NCBI GenBank assembly: GCA_015680685.1
Contig: MNCI01015029.1
Location: 852,426-896,125, forward strand
Direction of reading: 5' to 3'
Source of the DNA: Gnetum montanum
Lineage: Eukaryota > Streptophyta > Gnetopsida > Gnetales > Gnetaceae
Length of the DNA: 43,700 nucleotides
Part shown: positions 11,440 to 23,479 of the stretch, piece after piece
How positions within the stretch are numbered: the stretch's first letter is position 1
How the letters are laid out: every line of letters starts with the position of its first letter
Translations under genes and position numbers: made by a program
The notes under the pieces: model-generated
Told to the model about the DNA's origin: nothing
The model's input: only the letters and a program-made list of their open reading frames with translations
Databases searched by the model: none

Positions 11440-12790
11440 ACATGTGATGTCATTAGTTAACATTGATAGATTTTCTTGGCATATTGATTCTAGTGCTTCC
11501 TATCACTATACCCCACACCTTGAATGGTTTTGTAAATACTTTGTTTGTAATCTTAGGATGGTAAAACTAGGTGATGATGGTCCTTGTGATGTTGTTGGGT
11601 ACCATAAAGTTAAAATCCAATTTAAAGATGGAACCATTAAAACTATATCTCGTGTTCATCATGTACCTAAACTCATAATGAGTCTCCTCTATGTGAGTGA
11701 GTTAGATTCTGTAGGTCTATCATATTTAGTGAAGAAAAATGTAAAATATTACAAGGGTATTTACCTCTAGCCATAGGTATAAAGGGGGAAAATGATACCA
11801 ATTGGAAGCAAGGATATTACAACACAACTTCAACATGATAGTTGTTATTGACTTGCATTCAAGCATTGAACTTTGGCCTAGAATATTGACACATTTAAGT
11901 GACAAAGGTTTAAAGAAACTACATAAAAAGGGTAAAATTAACCTTATAGAAGAATCTTTGAATTTTTTTCATCATTGCCTACTCTGTAAAAAAACATGAT
12001 CAAGATTACCAAGAAATAATGCTAAAGCTAATCAAGTGTTAGAGTTAATATATAGTGATGTATGTAAACTAGTTAAAGAGTTGCAAACATTCTTACTTGG
12101 AGGTGCTACATATTATGTTTCATTCATTGATGATTTTTCAAGGAAAGCTTAGATCTATTTAATGAAACATAACTCTGAATTTTTTGAAAAATTTAAAGAG
12201 CTTAAAGCTCTTGTTGAAAATTATTTAGGAAAGAAAATTGAGGTTCTTAGAACAAATAATGGTGGCAAATTTTGCTTTCATGCTCTTGACAATTTTTGTA
12301 AATGACATGACATATATAGATAAAAAATTATTCCAGGAACTCTTCAATAGAATGAAGTAGCTAAACATTTTAATAGAACATTGCTGGAAAGAATCATATG
12401 CATGCTAAGTAAAGTTGATCTTGGTAAACATTTTTGGGTTGAAGCTGTAATGATTGACTGCTATCTCATCAATAAGTCTCATCCTTTTCAATTGATGGAA
12501 AGATTCCAGAAGAAATATGGAGTGACAAGTCTATTAATTTGAATTATCTTCAAGTTTTTGGATGTGAAGTTTATGTTCACATTCCAAAAATTGATAGATC
12601 AAAATTAGACTATAAGTTTGTAAGATGTATTTTCCTTGGTTATGGTCATGGTGTTAAAACTTATAAGTTATACAACCTAGAAACTAAGAGCGTTATCTAT
12701 AGTCATGATGTTATGTTTAGAGAGTCTTGCAAACATATTAAGTGCAATCTCTTTAGTGATGTAACACCTATCTTTTCAAGTTAATAAAGG
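11440..12790 (+). pseudogene. Copia protease and integrase relic
   Basis: The protease block reads WHIDSSASYHYT at about 11,477, where the family has W-x-x-D-S-G-A-S-x-H; the catalytic Gly is now Ser. The pre-integrase domain follows (THLSDKGLKKLHKKGKI and a C-x2-C remnant CLLCKKT near 11,980). The integrase core shows SDVCKL, SFIDDFSRKA and RTNNGGKF, with the second catalytic Asp of the DNGGEF box changed to Asn. The C-terminal part is open at 12,539-12,784 (VFGCEVYVHIPK, FLGYG, YNLETKSVIYSHDVMF). Stops and frame changes separate the pieces, so no active enzyme is possible. Confidence 0.88.
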
Positions 12791-13059
12791 AAGTTCAAGG
12801 GATCATCCTCCCTCAGCAGGAGATATAACTTTTGACCAACAGGATGATGTCAATAATATACAAGTACAGGGGAACATGTAAGTGAAGATGAGGAAATAGA
12901 GTATCAACATGGTGCTCCATCAACTTCATAACTTTTAAGATTGTCTAATCACATAAGAAAATTACCCACTTGGTTTGAAGATTCAATTCTAATCACTAAA
13001 GCTAAACCACTTACTTATGATATAGTGTGTACATCTCTTATCATAAAGAATGGAAGTGA

Positions 13060-14544
13060 TTGATGGATGATGAACTATTTTCTATTCATAAGAATAATAC
13101 ATGAAAATTGGTTGATCTTCCATTTGATAGAAAACATATTGGATGTAAATGGATGTTCAAAATTAAATTTGGTGACCAATTTAAAGCACATCTTGTTGCT
13201 AATGATTATTCCCAAAAGAAGGGGATTGATTATGATGAAATCTTCTCCCCTATGGTAAAATTAACATCTATTAGATCATTGCTATCAATAGCAACAACTT
13301 ATGATCTAGAAATTGAACAAATGGATGTAAAAACTACTTTCCTCAATGGTGATCTTGAGGAGAAAATATATAGGCTTCAATCTAAAGGGTATGAAGTGAA
13401 AGGAAAAGAGCATATGATATGTCAATTGTTAAGATAATTGTATCCACTAAAACAAGCACCAAGAATGTGGAATAAAAAATTTAATAAACACATGTTAAAT
13501 ATAAACTTCATTAATGGTTAGGAAGACTCCTGCTTATATGTCAAAAATAAAAATGGAAAACTCTTAATTTTATTCCTATATGTTGACAACATGTTACTAG
13601 TAGGAAGTAACATGGATGAAATTATGGAGTTGAAACAACTTCTTTCTTCTCAATTTGAAATGAAAGATCTAGGTGTTGTTAAAAGAATTTTGGGCATGGA
13701 AATTAAAAGAAATATAGGTAATAAGAAACTTTGGGTTGGACAATCTGCATATGTGCAAAATATCTTAAAAAGATATAATACGCAAGATTGTAAGCCTGTG
13801 GCAACACCTTGTAAAACTAGGATGAAATTCTCAGTTGAACAGTGCCCTAAGATAGATGATGAAAAAGGGCTCATGATAAAAATTTCATATGCTAGTGCTA
13901 TCGGTAGTTTGATGTATGTAATGGTTAGTACTAGACTTAATATTACATACATTGTTGGAAAACTTAGCAAGTATATGTCTAATCCAAGGAAACCACATTG
14001 GATTACTATAAAATGAGTTTTTTGATATCTTCATGACACTATGAACTATTATCAATGTGATTCTTCCATTCTACATGATTATGTGGATGTTGATTAGGAT
14101 GGGGATTTAGACAACAGAAAATCAACTGGTGGATATGTGTTTAATATCTTTGGTGGTGATGTCTCTTGAAAAAGCCAATTACAATCTTACGTAGCTTAGT
14201 CTACTACTAAAGTAGAATATGTTGTTATAAACCTAGCTAGTCAAGAAGCAACATAGCTTCAAAGATTAGTGGCTGAACTTAGAATTCATAAAAAGATCTT
14301 GAAAATTGGCTATGATAACCATAGTGTAATTTATATATTCAAGAATCCCACTTTCCATAGTAGGACGAAGCATATAGATATATAGTATCGCTATATTTGA
14401 GGGTAGGTAAATGAACAAATGATTCTTCTTTAAAAAATTAAGATAGAAGAGAATCCTACTAATATGATGACAAAATCTTTATCTGCTAAAGAATTTTTAT
14501 GGTGTCAAATAGTTGTTGGTGTCATGAAAAGTGATATCATCTAA
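13060..14544 (+). pseudogene. Copia reverse transcriptase and RNase H relic, end of pol
   Basis: RT starts with a W-x-L-V-x-L-P-like block and GCKWMFKIK at 13,140, then KKGIDYDEIFSPMVK, EIEQMDVKTTFLNGDLEE, and an open piece at 13,591-14,016. The active site is LYVDNM (about 13,576), where the family has YVDD, so a catalytic Asp is lost. RNase H shows NRKSTGGYVFN (14,116), STTKVEYV (14,201), DNHSVIYIFKNPTFHSRTKH (about 14,314-14,373) and ends at TAA 14,542-14,544. Stops occur at former Gln and Trp codons. Confidence 0.9.
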
Positions 14545-14545
14545 G

Positions 14546-14750
14546 GTCTGGATTAGGCTTCATGGTAACATTGCCTTCAGGAGAGAGAATTATGAGTGAA
14601 GTAAAGACAATTGAGGTCTGGATTAGGCTTCATGGTAACATTGCCTTCAGGAGAGAGAATTATGAGTGAAGTAAATATAATTGATGTCTAGATTAGGCTT
14701 CATGGTAACATTGCCTTCAGGAGAGAGAATTAGTGAAGTAAAGACAATTG
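14546..14750 (+). repeat. 70-bp tandem triplication across PPT and LTR start
   Basis: Three units start at about 14,546, 14,616 and 14,686 (ggtctggattaggcttcatg). Each contains the purine tract aggagagagaat followed by the start of the LTR (tatgagtgaag), at 14,591, 14,661 and 14,731. The last unit has lost 3 bp in the LTR start and continues into the full 3' LTR. Confidence 0.9.
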
Positions 14751-15208
14751 TCATTCACATAAGCTTAGATATTATCATCTTTTTGATTACAAGCACTATC
14801 TTTTCTGTAACTATATGGTACAATAGTTATGTTGTAATAAACTATAGTTTTGAATTTTTAATTGTAGATATTTGGAATATAGTCAATATAAAACTATTGT
14901 TCATCTCTATTATTTTACTATTGTTAATACCAATTTACAACTAGTTAACACTATATGTGAATGCCCATCCCATGCTATAAATATGATTACAAGAAAGTCT
15001 TGAAAGCAGTGTGTTTGGATTTCATCCCTATGCTTTCTTCTTTTCCATTCTCTATTGTTCATTATGTTTAAAAAATTCTTGTTGAGCTGACATAAAGATT
15101 TAGGAGCTTTTTTCTTGCTAGGGTTTTTCTCATTTTCCCCAGGATATATTATTATGTTTTTCTATTGATTTATTTTTTACTATCATCGTGAATGACCTAA
15201 AAATCATA
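14731..15208 (+). repeat. Copia 3' LTR
   Basis: Aligns with the 5' LTR over its full length; ends ATCATA directly before the TSD GATGG. TATAAATA lies at 14,976-14,983. The 5' end is one of three tandem copies of the LTR start. Confidence 0.9.
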
Positions 15209-15419
15209 GATGGCCTTTATACATTATACCAAAACAAAGATCAATAAAAAATTAATTAAAAAAGTCAAAATAATCCAAGTATTAAATAAAATAAATAAAA
15301 TTTGTAATGTGATAAGGTGCTTATTTTTAAGAAGAAAGACATAGGTTAGAAAACCATCCACAAAAAAATTAAATGAAATTATGGAGTTAAGTAAAGTAAT
15401 AAACAAAGTTAATGTTTCC

Positions 15420-16455
15420 AAACCTTTTTATTTGAAATATTGTGGATAGAATACTTATTGATTTTATCTGAATCATTGTCTTCAAAATATCATGAACCAT
15501 CACTTCTTCCTCATTTTCCCATATAAGGCTCTTTGACTTCTGTACAAGGCCCTTCTTCAACAAGCTTTCCAATGCATTTTCTCCAATGGTTAAACCAACA
15601 ATCTTTCAAGTAATTTCTTCTCTCCTTAAGAATAAAACCTGGTCCAAAATGCTATAGATATCTAGAAATGCATTTTGCAAATCAACCTTTATTTTTCACA
15701 TGCAAATAGTAAAATATCAGTGATGGACTTATAATGGCATGAATAAGAAGCGAGATCTCCATTGTTCAATTCTTTAATAATTTGGTTGTAGAATTCTAAG
15801 TTTCTATCATCTGCAAGATGAGTTCCTATGAGATGGAGAAGAATAGGATTTCCACAAAATAACTTCTTATCTTCTTCCAATTTTTTCACCTCACATCCAT
15901 GCCAGTCCTATAAAATAATTTCTTCACATCTTCACCACACAAGGGTTGTATTGAGTACTCTTCAACTCTGCAAATTCTTTGAACCTTAAGCCTAACATCT
16001 CTATCTTTGGATGTAATTAGGATTCTAAGATTTGTCCCTTGATTCAAAACAAGACTTTTTGGGAGGAGCTCTTCAACATCATTAATGAAATTAACATTGT
16101 CACTGAATATGAATGAACTAGCATTTTGTTGTAATTCTTTCAACTTTGATCTTCCATCTATTGTATTTCCAAATTCTTGCTTCATTCCGATCAAGTTTTT
16201 TACCAACTATTGTTGTAGCATCTTAATGTGGAATAGCCTCCCTAATTCCATGCTACTACAAGTGTTGTCAAAAATTACTCTAGAAAATTTGAAATGATTT
16301 ATTGAAGAAGAAAGCCTCTCGATTGAAGTAGAAGCTAAGGTCATTTTTCCTATTCCACCCAAACCTAAAATTATCACCACAACTTGCATATGTTTTTCAT
16401 TCATACTTAGCAATTTGCACACTTCTTCAATATGTATTTGAAGACCAACTAAATA
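15420..16455 (-). pseudogene. NLR pseudogene, NB-ARC exon
   Basis: On the minus strand the exon begins after a tttatttag acceptor-like site at about 16,452 with VGLQIHIEEV, then the P-loop GLGGIGKMTLA (16,344-16,366, normally GxGGxGKTT). A kinase-2 remnant FIFSDNVN lacks the usual paired Asp, RNBS-B is ILITSKDRDV, RNBS-C is YSIQPLCGEDVKKLF, the GLPL-type block is GNPILLHLIG (about 15,840), and the MHD motif is present as MVHDIL (about 15,500). The order is that of an intracellular plant NLR switch. At least three frame breaks occur (around 16,206, 15,888 and 15,600). The exon probably ends at an AAAAAG/GTTTGG donor near 15,422, before the intron that took the Copia insertion. Confidence 0.85.
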
Positions 16456-16834
16456 AACAACAACAAAAAAAGAACAACTTGGTCATGAAACAAGGACATT
16501 ATTATTTTGGTTTTCTTAAACTAAACTTAATAGCAATTATTACTAACATGTACATTCAGTTTCTAAAATGTTATCAATAGGTACAACATAGTAGTTATTG
16601 GACTACTGAAGTTTCATCAACAACTCTTAAAGTTCCACAATGCCAACACAATTAACAAAAGCCAAAATTGTGTATAGCATTTGTTGTGCTTCAAGAATCT
16701 ATCCTTCTATTGATTGTGCATTCCAAATCCTATTTATGTATGCATTATAATAATTAACAAACCAGCAACAACTTAAGCAATTGAAATTTATTTTCTTATC
16801 TTTTAAAAAAATATATAAAGATGCTCATAGGGTC
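16456..16834 (-). other. probable NLR intron
   Basis: AT-rich and without coding signal. It lies between the N-terminal helical exon and the NB-ARC exon on the minus strand and ends in a pyrimidine-rich acceptor-like site next to 16,452. Confidence 0.5.
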
Positions 16835-17150
16835 ACTTTAGTTCCATAAAGAGAATTGGAGATCCTGGATCCCTTGAGGTAGTCACAACAAAGAACATAG
16901 TTCTCCAAAACTAATTATAAAGCATTCTTCAAACCACCGTTATTGCTATGATCGAAATATTTTCGCATATCTTTGAGGCTTCTAATAGTGGTGTCCATTA
17001 TAGCCAAAAGTTTTAAATATTTATCCTTTCTAATGCAATTCCCAACAAAACTAGTGAACATAAAACTGAGTTGGAAGCACCAACAATGTTGAGAGCTTCT
17101 GATGCTATCTTGGTTAGATTCTAGAAAACAAAAGGTAAAATGATTGATTT
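16835..17150 (-). pseudogene. NLR pseudogene, N-terminal helical domain exon
   Basis: Minus-strand reading gives EALNIVGASNSVLCSLVLL, then after a one-base frameshift DKYLKLLAIMDTTIRSLKDM, a stop where a Gln would fit, LVLENYVLCCDYLKGS, and finally SLYGTKVTL. This is an amphipathic, leucine-rich, all-helical pattern, in the right place and strand to be the N-terminal signalling domain of the NLR. It recalls coiled-coil, RPW8-type or MLKL-like four-helix domains; I see no TIR motif. Which class it is cannot be settled by eye. Confidence 0.5.
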
Positions 17151-17321
17151 ATCAACATTCAATACCCATATACAAGAGCTAGAGAACTAAAATAAAACTC
17201 AAATTGAAACTTTAATATGTTCACAAATCCTAAGCACCTATTAAACATACATACTATATGTTGATACGTAAATTTGGGTTGTACAGGTACACTAATGCAT
17301 AATGCCCTAAAGAGCTTGGTT

Positions 17322-19010
17322 TGACAAGCTTATTGCCTAGGGCACCTTGCCTAGGGCACAGCTAGTTTGTGAATAGTCGTCAAGTAGAAGACAAAATGTA
17401 GCTAATATTTATATAGAACAATGATTTGAATAGAAGTTAAATTTAAGCATTGAGTAAAATATAAAGTGAAGAACATTGAAGATGGAATAACTTAGAAAGA
17501 TCATAATAGTAAAAAAATAATAGGAAGCAGAGAGAAGAGAGAATTTAGCAGATTTATTAGTGGTTGCAAGCAACCATGACGATAGTACATAGACGTTATA
17601 AGAAGTGGTACTGATAGCTTGCAAACAACAACACCATCCACTAATGAGTAATAACAACAATAGTAAGAAGCAACCAAGCAACAACTAATTACATGTACAA
17701 CACTAGGTAGTGAGTTGCACATAGCAACAACAACATTAATATGGAAAGGAAGAAGAGATATGGGATTGCACGTACACCACTAGACAGTGAGTTGCATGTA
17801 CCAACAACAACATTAATATGAAAGGGAGAAGGATATGAGATTGAGAGCTGGTGAAATAGAACAGGAGAAGGAAAGGGAGAAGGGATAAAGAACCAAAATA
17901 TGGAAAGCAAAAGAGAGAAGCCAAGAGACTTTGCTTTCTCCTCTCTTCCTTTATGTGAATGGGCTTTTATAGCCCTTAGGTTCTCCTCCTCCTTATTTTT
18001 CTCCATATGTGCTTGTGAATCACAACTAATAGTAAGTTAGTAATTAATCAATGTTCAGAATCAATTAATTATAAAGTAACTTATCCATCAATCAATTATA
18101 AAATAGCTCATCATCAATCAATCCATTCGTTACTTATGTTATTCATGACCTACTATCATAACTTATATATCTTGTTTATTATAATATATTATCTAGCTTA
18201 TACAATATTGTTTATTATTATAGATTATTATTTTAAATTGTTTTAAACAAAACTAAGGAAAAGAAAATTGCCACATTCCAAGACTAGCCACAAGACGTGC
18301 GATTAGCAGTGGGGTTGACGGGAGACCAGAATTGGCAGCGGCGAAACGAAGTGGACGGCATATTATAAAATAACTCATCAATCAGTTATAAAATCACTGA
18401 GAATAATTAACAAGTAATTAAATGCATATTATATTTACTTATACATTATTATTACTATTATTATTTGTTTTTTTAAGTAAAAAGAAAAAAAAAACAAAAG
18501 AAATGGCTTGGCAATGTGACGGGGTTAGGAGCTTCAGCTGCACATCAACAACACAGGGTTTTCGGTGCAGCGGTAGAAACAATGGTGCATGGCACGACAT
18601 AGCAAGTAGCACAATGGTGGGTGAATGGAGCCGCAATGGTGAGGTGATGCGGTTGAGGTGCTGCGAATGGTGAGGGCCTGGCGCTGTGGAACAACAGTTT
18701 CGATAGCATGGCCGGTGTGCGACGTAGCTGTGGAGGGACAATGAGGGTTTCTGCGTTGTGGGGGTTTCTTGCGGCACATGTGGGACGCGAATGACAACAG
18801 GCAGCAGGCGATCAGCAACATGGGCCTACAAGGCGCACTGGGCAATGGCAGGAGAAACGTCGATCGGAAATGGTTGTGCAAAGACGGCGAGGGTGGTTCT
18901 AGAGGCAGTGATGGACTGCGGTTGCATGGCTGGTTGTAAGGCCTGCACATCTCACTGTGGAGATGGCACGGTTGGACCGCAGTGGGTGGCAGAGAAAGTT
19001 CAAGCACCCT
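17322..19010 (-). repeat. putative solo LTR or LTR-like promoter region
   Basis: On the minus strand there is a TATA box TATAAAAG (17,964-17,971), a pyrimidine-rich transcribed-like stretch, and an end with CCTAGG motifs (gccctaggcaaggtgccct) finishing in TGTCA at 17,322. That end block is shared in opposite orientation with 5,456-5,506. A GC-rich block (18,500-19,010) upstream of the TATA box could be U3. The minus-strand open frames here (up to 157 codons) have low-complexity Ser/Pro/His/Cys composition and are not convincing proteins. Upstream border, TSD and a partner LTR are not identified. Confidence 0.4.
17692..17846 (-). repeat. 77-bp imperfect tandem duplication
   Basis: Two adjacent units (about 17,692-17,768 and 17,769-17,843) share gtgagttgca, caacaacaacattaatatg and a gatatgggattg-like end, with about ten differences. 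They lie downstream of the minus-strand TATA box. Confidence 0.75.
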
Positions 19011-19239
19011 ATTTCATGTTTTTGTTAGTGTCATCTTTTTTAGAAGTAGAGCCTTGTTTATACTCAAAAATTAGCAATAATGGAATATCTCAAGTTTCTG
19101 ATCCAAAGCATATCGGCAAGTTGGTTTGGCAACAAGTTCTAACAAAGTTATAGTCAAATGTATAAGGTAAGAAAAAAATTTTATCTCCAAGAAAAAGTAA
19201 TTAAATGTCTCCCCAATAGATCTAATTTTTTTCTTACCG

Positions 19240-20760
19240 AAATAGTTTTTCTCTAACATATATGATTTTTTCGCTAGCAAATTTAATTTCTCCAAAATTC
19301 CTCTATGGAGAATTCTAAATTACTTTTAATTTCTTCAATTGTTACCACAAGTTCTACATCTTTTAATGATGTGAAAATTTTTGTTGATGTTTAAAATGTA
19401 GATTTACAAGCTAGTGAGAAAAAACTTAAGGCACCTTCTTCTTGTGACATTGGTGCTATGAAGATACCTAATTTTGTTCTGCCTAATGATGTACATAAGT
19501 CATTGTTAATTTATCTTACATCACAATATATATTCATTCAAATTTTAGGTTACTTGCCTCATAATTGAAGTTCCACTTCATAGTTAAATAATGTAATTTA
19601 AAAGGTTGACATTCAAGTCATTTAGGCTAGGTATTATTCTCATTTTTTTATGCTTGTTGAGCTAGGTAATGCTTCAATGGTACAACATATCCTTGATATA
19701 GTGGTAATCATTTATACATAAGCATACATTGTTAATCATTTATAAGTAGACTTTGGATTTTGATGTCGAATCTAAAAAATAATCAAAAGTTCCATATATT
19801 GTTGAGTTATTTAATTTTCCACTAATTTTTCAAAAAGCTAAGTAAGAAATTATTAGTATTCTTTGTTTCATTAAGCATGTGGAATCTATTTCTACACCAT
19901 TTTGATTCTCATAGATGCTATTTTTGTTGAAATTATTCTTCTTCACAAGAAAAATGAAGTAGTATTACAAGAAAGCAAGAAGACATATTCAACCAACCTC
20001 ATACCATAATCTTTCTAATTTTTACAACTTTTATCATTGTGAAGGAAATTTATTTAATACTTGTCCTTTTATTAAAGAAAAAATGTATTGAAGAAAAGAA
20101 AAAAGGTGTTGATGTCAAGAAAAAAAACATGTTAAAGCTAAGGATAGTGAAAAATAATTTGAAGGTGAACATATCAAAAATCAAGATAATGTCAATAATA
20201 TGAATGATCAAATGATAGGAAAGAAATTAGAGAAGATAAAACCATTTATGAATACTTTTACTTTTACTAAATGAGATATTGATCAATCCAAATAATTTGA
20301 ACATAAGTTATGTAAAAACACTACTATCTACTCAAAGATTGTTGATTTGGAATAACAAAATGTACCTTGTTTGTTAAAATTATCACTTTTAAGGTTAATT
20401 GACCTTTAAACAAGACTCAATGTAAGGTGCATCATGATAGACATTATGTATGAGCATTTACTTTTGGACCTTTCTCTCCTCCAAAAGATGATATTTCACC
20501 AAAGCTTTTTATTGCTACGCTAAATTATTTTATGATTTTAAGTTCAAGAACAATTATGCAAAGTTTTTAGGACTAGGACCATCCTACTAACAATTAATTT
20601 TCCTCTACAATTTTTTCAAAGAATCTATTGTAAGACTATTCACCCAAGTAGATATCTCTAAAATTGGAAAGTTATTCCTTTCTATATTATTTTGGGGATT
20701 TCTACTAAGTGATCAAGCATGTGATGTACTTTGCATTATTTTTTATAAATTTTTTTAGTG
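19240..20760 (+). pseudogene. LINE ORF1 relic, copy 1 (DUF4283-like plus zinc knuckle)
   Basis: This stretch aligns by eye with 40,830-42,960 over most of its length, including the blocks ctaaattactt, catcacaatatatattcatt, ggtaatgcttcaatgg, tttgatgtcgaat-like sequence and catgtggaatctatttc. Translated in shifting frames it shows a VELGNASMVQHILDIV stretch and, near 20,026-20,070, FYHCEGNLFNTCPF, which fits the C-terminal half of a CCHC zinc knuckle. Plant L1-type ORF1 proteins have a DUF4283 domain followed by such a knuckle and act as RNA-binding chaperones. No frame longer than 60 codons survives. Confidence 0.6.
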
Positions 20761-23389
20761 TCCAACACCCCAATCATATTTAGAATACATAAATGTATTA
20801 ACCATCAACTATACTTCATATGAGATATTACATTTTCATCTTTATTTAAGTTCACATGATCTTAGGATAGAAAGTGGAAGATGGATGCAACTTTTGAGAG
20901 AAGGACACATGATTTTCTTACTTTTCCTTAGACTAAACATTTGAGACAATAATGCAATATTTTGGATGAAGGTTTATATGTTCTTTTTTTTGTTACATCT
21001 AATGTTATTCAACCACTTTTTTGAGTTGATATTTTACTTTTATGATACAAATGTAATATTTACCAATGGATCCTTTAAATCTTTGCACAAAATCATTTTT
21101 GACATTTAGGAAACCTATTCATCCTATGATTATGGATGAAGATGTCAACCACATATGTAGATATTCTTCAATCACAATGGTACATGTATATCATTTGATG
21201 TCAAAGTTTATTGATTCACTATGCAAAGATGCAACCATAAGAAAATGGATGCCTTTTACCTTTAACAAGATCAAAGGTGGGGTCCATGCTACAAAGCACA
21301 CTACTAGAATCATCAATAATTACCAATTAACATAACTATTAATTATTATCATTAATGCATACCATTAACCCATGATTTGCTCCTAAGTTTCCATGGTATT
21401 CCTATTACATTTTCAACATCAAATAGTTGGAGTAATTATAATGTTAATACTAACTTAACTTGTCATTAAGGATTGTTTAGTGTATTATGTTATCTATTTT
21501 GACCAACCCTCATACAAGATAAGAACAATTATTGGGTAGAATCCTCATGTATGCCCAAAACCACTCTTGGGTTATGTCAAAGCTAGCATTAATCGTATAG
21601 TTATCCTAGATCTTAGCTTCCTAGTATCATATTAGATAATTTTTGTTACTACAATGCTACTAGATTGATGATGAACTTCAAAGTTAACCTAGATGACCAA
21701 CCAACCATTTTTGTACTAGTTGCCTTACTGCAAATCATGTTGTTAATGAACCTTACTAATACTAAGTCTAATGCCCTTGGGTTGAAGGTAAACTTAGCCT
21801 AAATGATTGACCAACCAATATTAGTAGCCTATCCATCAATGATGACCCCATTGACATTAACTACAATGCCCCTAGGTTGAAGGCCAACCTAACCTAGATG
21901 ATTGACCAACTAATATCAATAGCTAAAGTATTGTGTTTCTAGCTTTTAGCATGTCAAATGTGCTCATACATGCTTGAAATGTTTGCTAGTTACTATTTTT
22001 GAAGTCATCATTCTTGCCACATGTTGCACATACTACACTACATTGAAAAACATTGTTGGAATCCATGACAACTTTCATCGGAACCTGTAACACTATCATG
22101 ATCTTGGAGATGTCATTGCTACCATCACTACTAGAAGATGTTGATGAAAAATGTTGAAAACTACAAAAAATGAATGTAAAAATGGTGAAATATGATACAA
22201 TAATAACATATCAGGGTTAGATTGACAACACACATAATATGATTAGTTGATCAATAAAAATCATCATAAAGGAAAGGAGGCAAAAGGAAGTAAACTACTC
22301 ATCGAAATTAATGAAATTATGAAATTTCCTCTTCCTTAAGAGATCAATTGAGATTCAAGATTCATCAAGAAAGAAGAGGTTAAAATCTAGAAACCTTGAG
22401 GAGATCTACCAAGCATAACTGTAAGCATGAGTACAAAAGAGAGAGATTCACAATTCATGCAAAGATTGCCAATATTAAGTATTTATAGGCACAAGAGGAA
22501 GGGTTTGGATGATTACAAGAATAAATAATTAATAATTATTTTTTAAAAATAAGGTAACATGTATTTACAAAAGGACAATGGTCAACTAATGGGTTAAAGT
22601 CACTAAGAAAGTACTATAATGAGTCACATGTCCAAGAATGAGTTTCAAGATAAAATAAGAGAATAATTAGAATAAATCCCAAATATCTATAAATATGTCT
22701 CATAACCATATTTTTACATTCTACATTATGTTAATACTGAATAATATAAAAATACAATTTAAATAAAATATAATCAACATTACTAAAATACTAATAATGA
22801 GCCACCACCATCCTTTCAATCTATGCTTCACAAGATGCACCAAAGATTAGTAAATGCTAGGACATAATACTCAAGAAAAGAAATATAAAATAATAATATT
22901 TCCAAATATGTAGTAAAAGTAAGGTCCAAGGTTGTTGGGGGAGGAAGGGTGGACCCTAAAAAATGAATAATAATATTTAAAAATTCCAAATTGCATCAAA
23001 TTTTCAAAGATAAAGTCTAAATAAAAAGCCCAATAGTTTTGGGGATGCCTTTTTAGGTTTTCATCTTTACATCGAGCACCTTCCCTTCGCTGATGAACCC
23101 CAGGGATGAGGTTCACAAACTGAGCACGCTCACCCGATGTTGAGACCAAACTAATCCTGAAAAATCTCCCCTCTTAGGTAGAAAAAGGATTAGGCCTTGC
23201 CCTTATTCAGAAGTATCCTCATAGGTTTTCACTTCTTACTAAAGGGATTCCTATAAAGAGAAGGAGAAAACTATGTCTAAAGAAAAAACAATACCTCAAT
23301 CAAGATAAAGAACAAATAGGAATAAAATCTAAAAGATTTCCATCGTTAAGCCTTAAAAAATGGAATTAGTATTGTAGAAAATAAATTAA
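20761..23389. other. unassigned region
   Basis: No recognisable gene. An 89-codon plus-strand frame (21,066-21,335) and a 92-codon minus-strand frame (22,871-23,149) match nothing I know. A minus-strand TATAAATA (22,480-22,487) is followed by about 250 bp of pyrimidine-rich leader-like sequence down to about 22,200, so a decayed gene or LTR promoter on the minus strand is possible. 23,040-23,160 is noticeably richer in GC than its surroundings. Confidence 0.4.
21640..21930. repeat. three imperfect local repeats
   Basis: Blocks at about 21,651, 21,765 and 21,862 each carry a tacaatgc-c-taggttga-like start, then gaaggt-aac-tagc-tag and atgattgaccaaccaata. Spacing is about 100 bp and identity falls from the third copy back to the first. 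Confidence 0.6.
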
Positions 23390-23479
23390 TTATTTAGCTT
23401 TCATGATGAGCTTTTTGCTTCAAGTTATAATTGAAAAGTGACATCTTTGAGAATGACTTCATTGATGCTTGGTTAAAGC

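Larger units (their letters stand above)
10081..15213 (+). mobile_element. Copia LTR retrotransposon with TSD GATGG, nearly full length, dead
   Basis: The element spans 10,086-15,208 between 5-bp direct repeats GATGG (10,081-10,085 and 15,209-15,213). LTRs of about 470 bp begin TG and end in an eroded CA. It carries a degenerate initiator-Met primer site, gag, protease, integrase, RT and RNase H in the Copia order. Stops and frameshifts occur throughout, catalytic residues are lost, and the LTRs differ at many positions, so this is an old insertion. It sits between the NB-ARC and LRR parts of the NLR pseudogene, probably in their intron, in the opposite orientation. Confidence 0.92.

Noticed and set aside
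13650-13970. 106-codon minus-strand frame
   Set aside because: It is the complement of the Copia reverse-transcriptase frame.
17689-18006. 105-codon minus-strand open frame starting MEKNKEEEN
   Set aside because: Overlaps a TATA box and pyrimidine-rich leader-like DNA; the protein is a run of hydrophobic and Ser/Pro residues typical of translated noncoding sequence.
18534-19007. 157-codon minus-strand open frame
   Set aside because: Open frames occur in several registers because the region is GC-rich; the protein is low-complexity with no known motif.
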